The notes beneath the pieces are model-generated. The model was not told the origin of the DNA, did no database searches, and saw only the letters and a list, made by a program, of their open reading frames with translations. From contig JAKPNM010000052.1 of NCBI GenBank assembly GCA_029548395.1, positions 1 to 33,843 of the forward strand: a stretch of DNA of 33,843 bases. The letters are read 5' to 3'. The stretch comes from Bacillota bacterium (lineage in GTDB: Bacteria; Bacillota; Clostridia; Christensenellales; Aristaeellaceae). Below are positions 33,147-33,843 of the stretch, piece after piece (the stretch's first letter is position 1; the number at the start of each line of letters is the position of its first letter). The position numbers and the translations under genes were made by a program.

Positions 33147-33590
33147 ATGGTAGGAGTGTTTATCGTGGTCTCTTTGGTCCTCTGGTATGCCATCGAGTGG
33201 GTCAAAAAGGTGATCGACGGGGAGATGACCCCGCGCAGAATCGCCATTCTGGTCCTGGCGCTGGCATGCGGCGTACTGTTGGCGTTCCAGTTCAGGCTGG
33301 ACGCTTTCGTCATGGCTTCACAGTTTGTGGGTGTGGATGCCCTGGAGCCTTCTCTTCTTGGCAAGGTATTTGCCGGAATTGTGCTTGCTTCCGGATCGGC
33401 GGGGATATTTGAGCTGCTAAAAGCATTAAAAGGATTCTCAGCAGGTGGAAATCCCGAGGAAGCCTACACGGTAGAGCTTGAGCAGGCAAAGATGTCTGAA
33501 GAGGAAGCAGATGTAATCGCAGACAGAGTGCTGAAGGCAATGTTGAATGAGCAGCGCAAGCCACCCAACGGGGAAGTTACAATGCAATAA
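33147..33590 (+). CDS. Holin-like phage membrane protein
   Basis: 147 residues: three hydrophobic segments (about 2-16, 30-49, 72-95), then a charged, helical cytoplasmic part (LEQAKMSEEEADVIADRVLK) and a polar end. Size, topology and place behind an endolysin suggest a holin. No family signature was recognised, so this is by context. AAAGGAG lies 6 bases before the ATG. It is followed by a strong terminator. Confidence 0.65.
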   Translation: MVGVFIVVSLVLWYAIEWVKKVIDGEMTPRRIAILVLALACGVLLAFQFRLDAFVMASQFVGVDALEPSLLGKVFAGIVLASGSAGIFELLKALKGFSAGGNPEEAYTVELEQAKMSEEEADVIADRVLKAMLNEQRKPPNGEVTMQ

Positions 33591-33608
33591 CAACACAGGA
33601 TCGACAAG

Positions 33609-33647
33609 AAAAGGGCCGCCCGAAAGTCAATCAGGCGGCCTTTTCTT
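33609..33647. terminator. Bidirectional terminator after the lysis cassette
   Basis: GGCCGCC (33614-33620) and GGCGGCC (33634-33640) form a 7-bp stem, with AAAA on the left and TTTTCTT on the right. It can work for both strands and separates the phage genes from the transposase remnant. Confidence 0.8.
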
Positions 33648-33728
33648 CGGCTGGCCGAATTCTGAGAAATTATGCATAATTAATTTGAAGCTGAATATGC
33701 AGACAGAGTTGAAGAAGAATTTGCGGCG
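33648..33728. other. Short AT-rich spacer with a perfect palindrome
   Basis: No gene. A perfect 14-bp palindrome AATTATGCATAATT lies at 33668-33681. The plus strand contains a frame with EAEYADRVEEEFAALHL that lacks a start and probably is not coding. The base composition is richer in A+T than the neighbours. Confidence 0.45.
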
Positions 33729-33842
33729 CTACATTTGGTACGGTGCGTTGGGATCACAGAAGAAAACAGAAGTTTCTTTTTGTCATGAGGCATCGTTTTC
33801 GAAGTCTGAAACATGGCTGAACTCTCCGCCGTTGTCGGTGAG
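33729..33842 (-). pseudogene. Decayed IS30-like transposase fragment
   Basis: On the minus strand one frame reads LTDNGGEFSHVSDFENDAS, then TGA (33785-33783), then QKETSVFFCDPNAPYQM and TAG (33731-33729). TDNGGEF is the second catalytic-aspartate motif and FFCDPNAPYQ the following conserved motif of IS30-type DDE transposases. The stop between them is in the same frame, and the second stop cuts the protein before the third catalytic residue. It is a dead copy. The 5' part lies beyond the window. Confidence 0.75.
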
Positions 33843-33843
33843 C

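Overview
The window looks like a moderately high-GC Bacillota (Clostridia-type) chromosome with a small phage/IS remnant at its right end. Support for this: a tryptophan-type T-box leader; a MurJ/SpoVB-like flippase, MazG/YabN, HU and RqcP/YabO cluster matching the Bacillota yabM-N-O neighbourhood; a PrmA-RsmE-MtaB cluster; adjacent gyrB-gyrA; and strong AGGAGG ribosome sites with sigma-A-like promoters, mostly with 17-bp spacers. The exact lineage cannot be fixed from sequence alone. YabP and YabQ, the sporulation genes usually found after yabO, are not at that place.

Left part (1-14966), all minus strand. From right to left: a Trp T-box leader and a TrpXYZ-type ABC transporter (binding protein, permease, ATPase); an FAD-dependent dehydrogenase, a PlsC-like acyltransferase with an extra zinc-ribbon region, and a GltS-type sodium symporter; then a branched-chain amino-acid (Liv) operon livK-H-M-G-F, with a terminator between livK and livH; then, behind its own promoter, prmA, rsmE and the 5' part of mtaB (tRNA/ribosome modification). 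The theme is amino-acid uptake plus translation-related housekeeping.

Middle part (14980-30223), mostly plus strand. A CapA-like metallophosphatase is divergent from the T-box; the two -35 boxes form the arms of one inverted repeat. Then gyrB, gyrA, a MurJ/SpoVB-like flippase, mazG, hup and rqcP, ending in a GNAT acetyltransferase remnant. A minus-strand, membrane-anchored repeat protein is divergent from a class A penicillin-binding protein; both probably act at the cell envelope.

Right part (30224-33843) is accessory DNA. About 600 bp without a convincing gene hold a purine-rich 10-bp tandem repeat, a promoter with no clear gene and phased GTTTAAC heptamers. Next come a truncated transposase, a 5'-truncated phage tail-type protein, a 33-residue membrane peptide, an NlpC/P60 endolysin and a holin-like protein, closed by a terminator. 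The window ends in a decayed IS30-like transposase with in-frame stops. An 18-bp direct repeat occurs at 30740 and 33067. No tRNA, rRNA or CRISPR array was seen.

No clearly new multi-gene system is evident. The most informative signals are regulatory (T-box with an unusual tRNA-end match, shared divergent promoter, leaderless starts, intra-operon terminator), the structured hup 3' region and the orphan phage lysis cassette.
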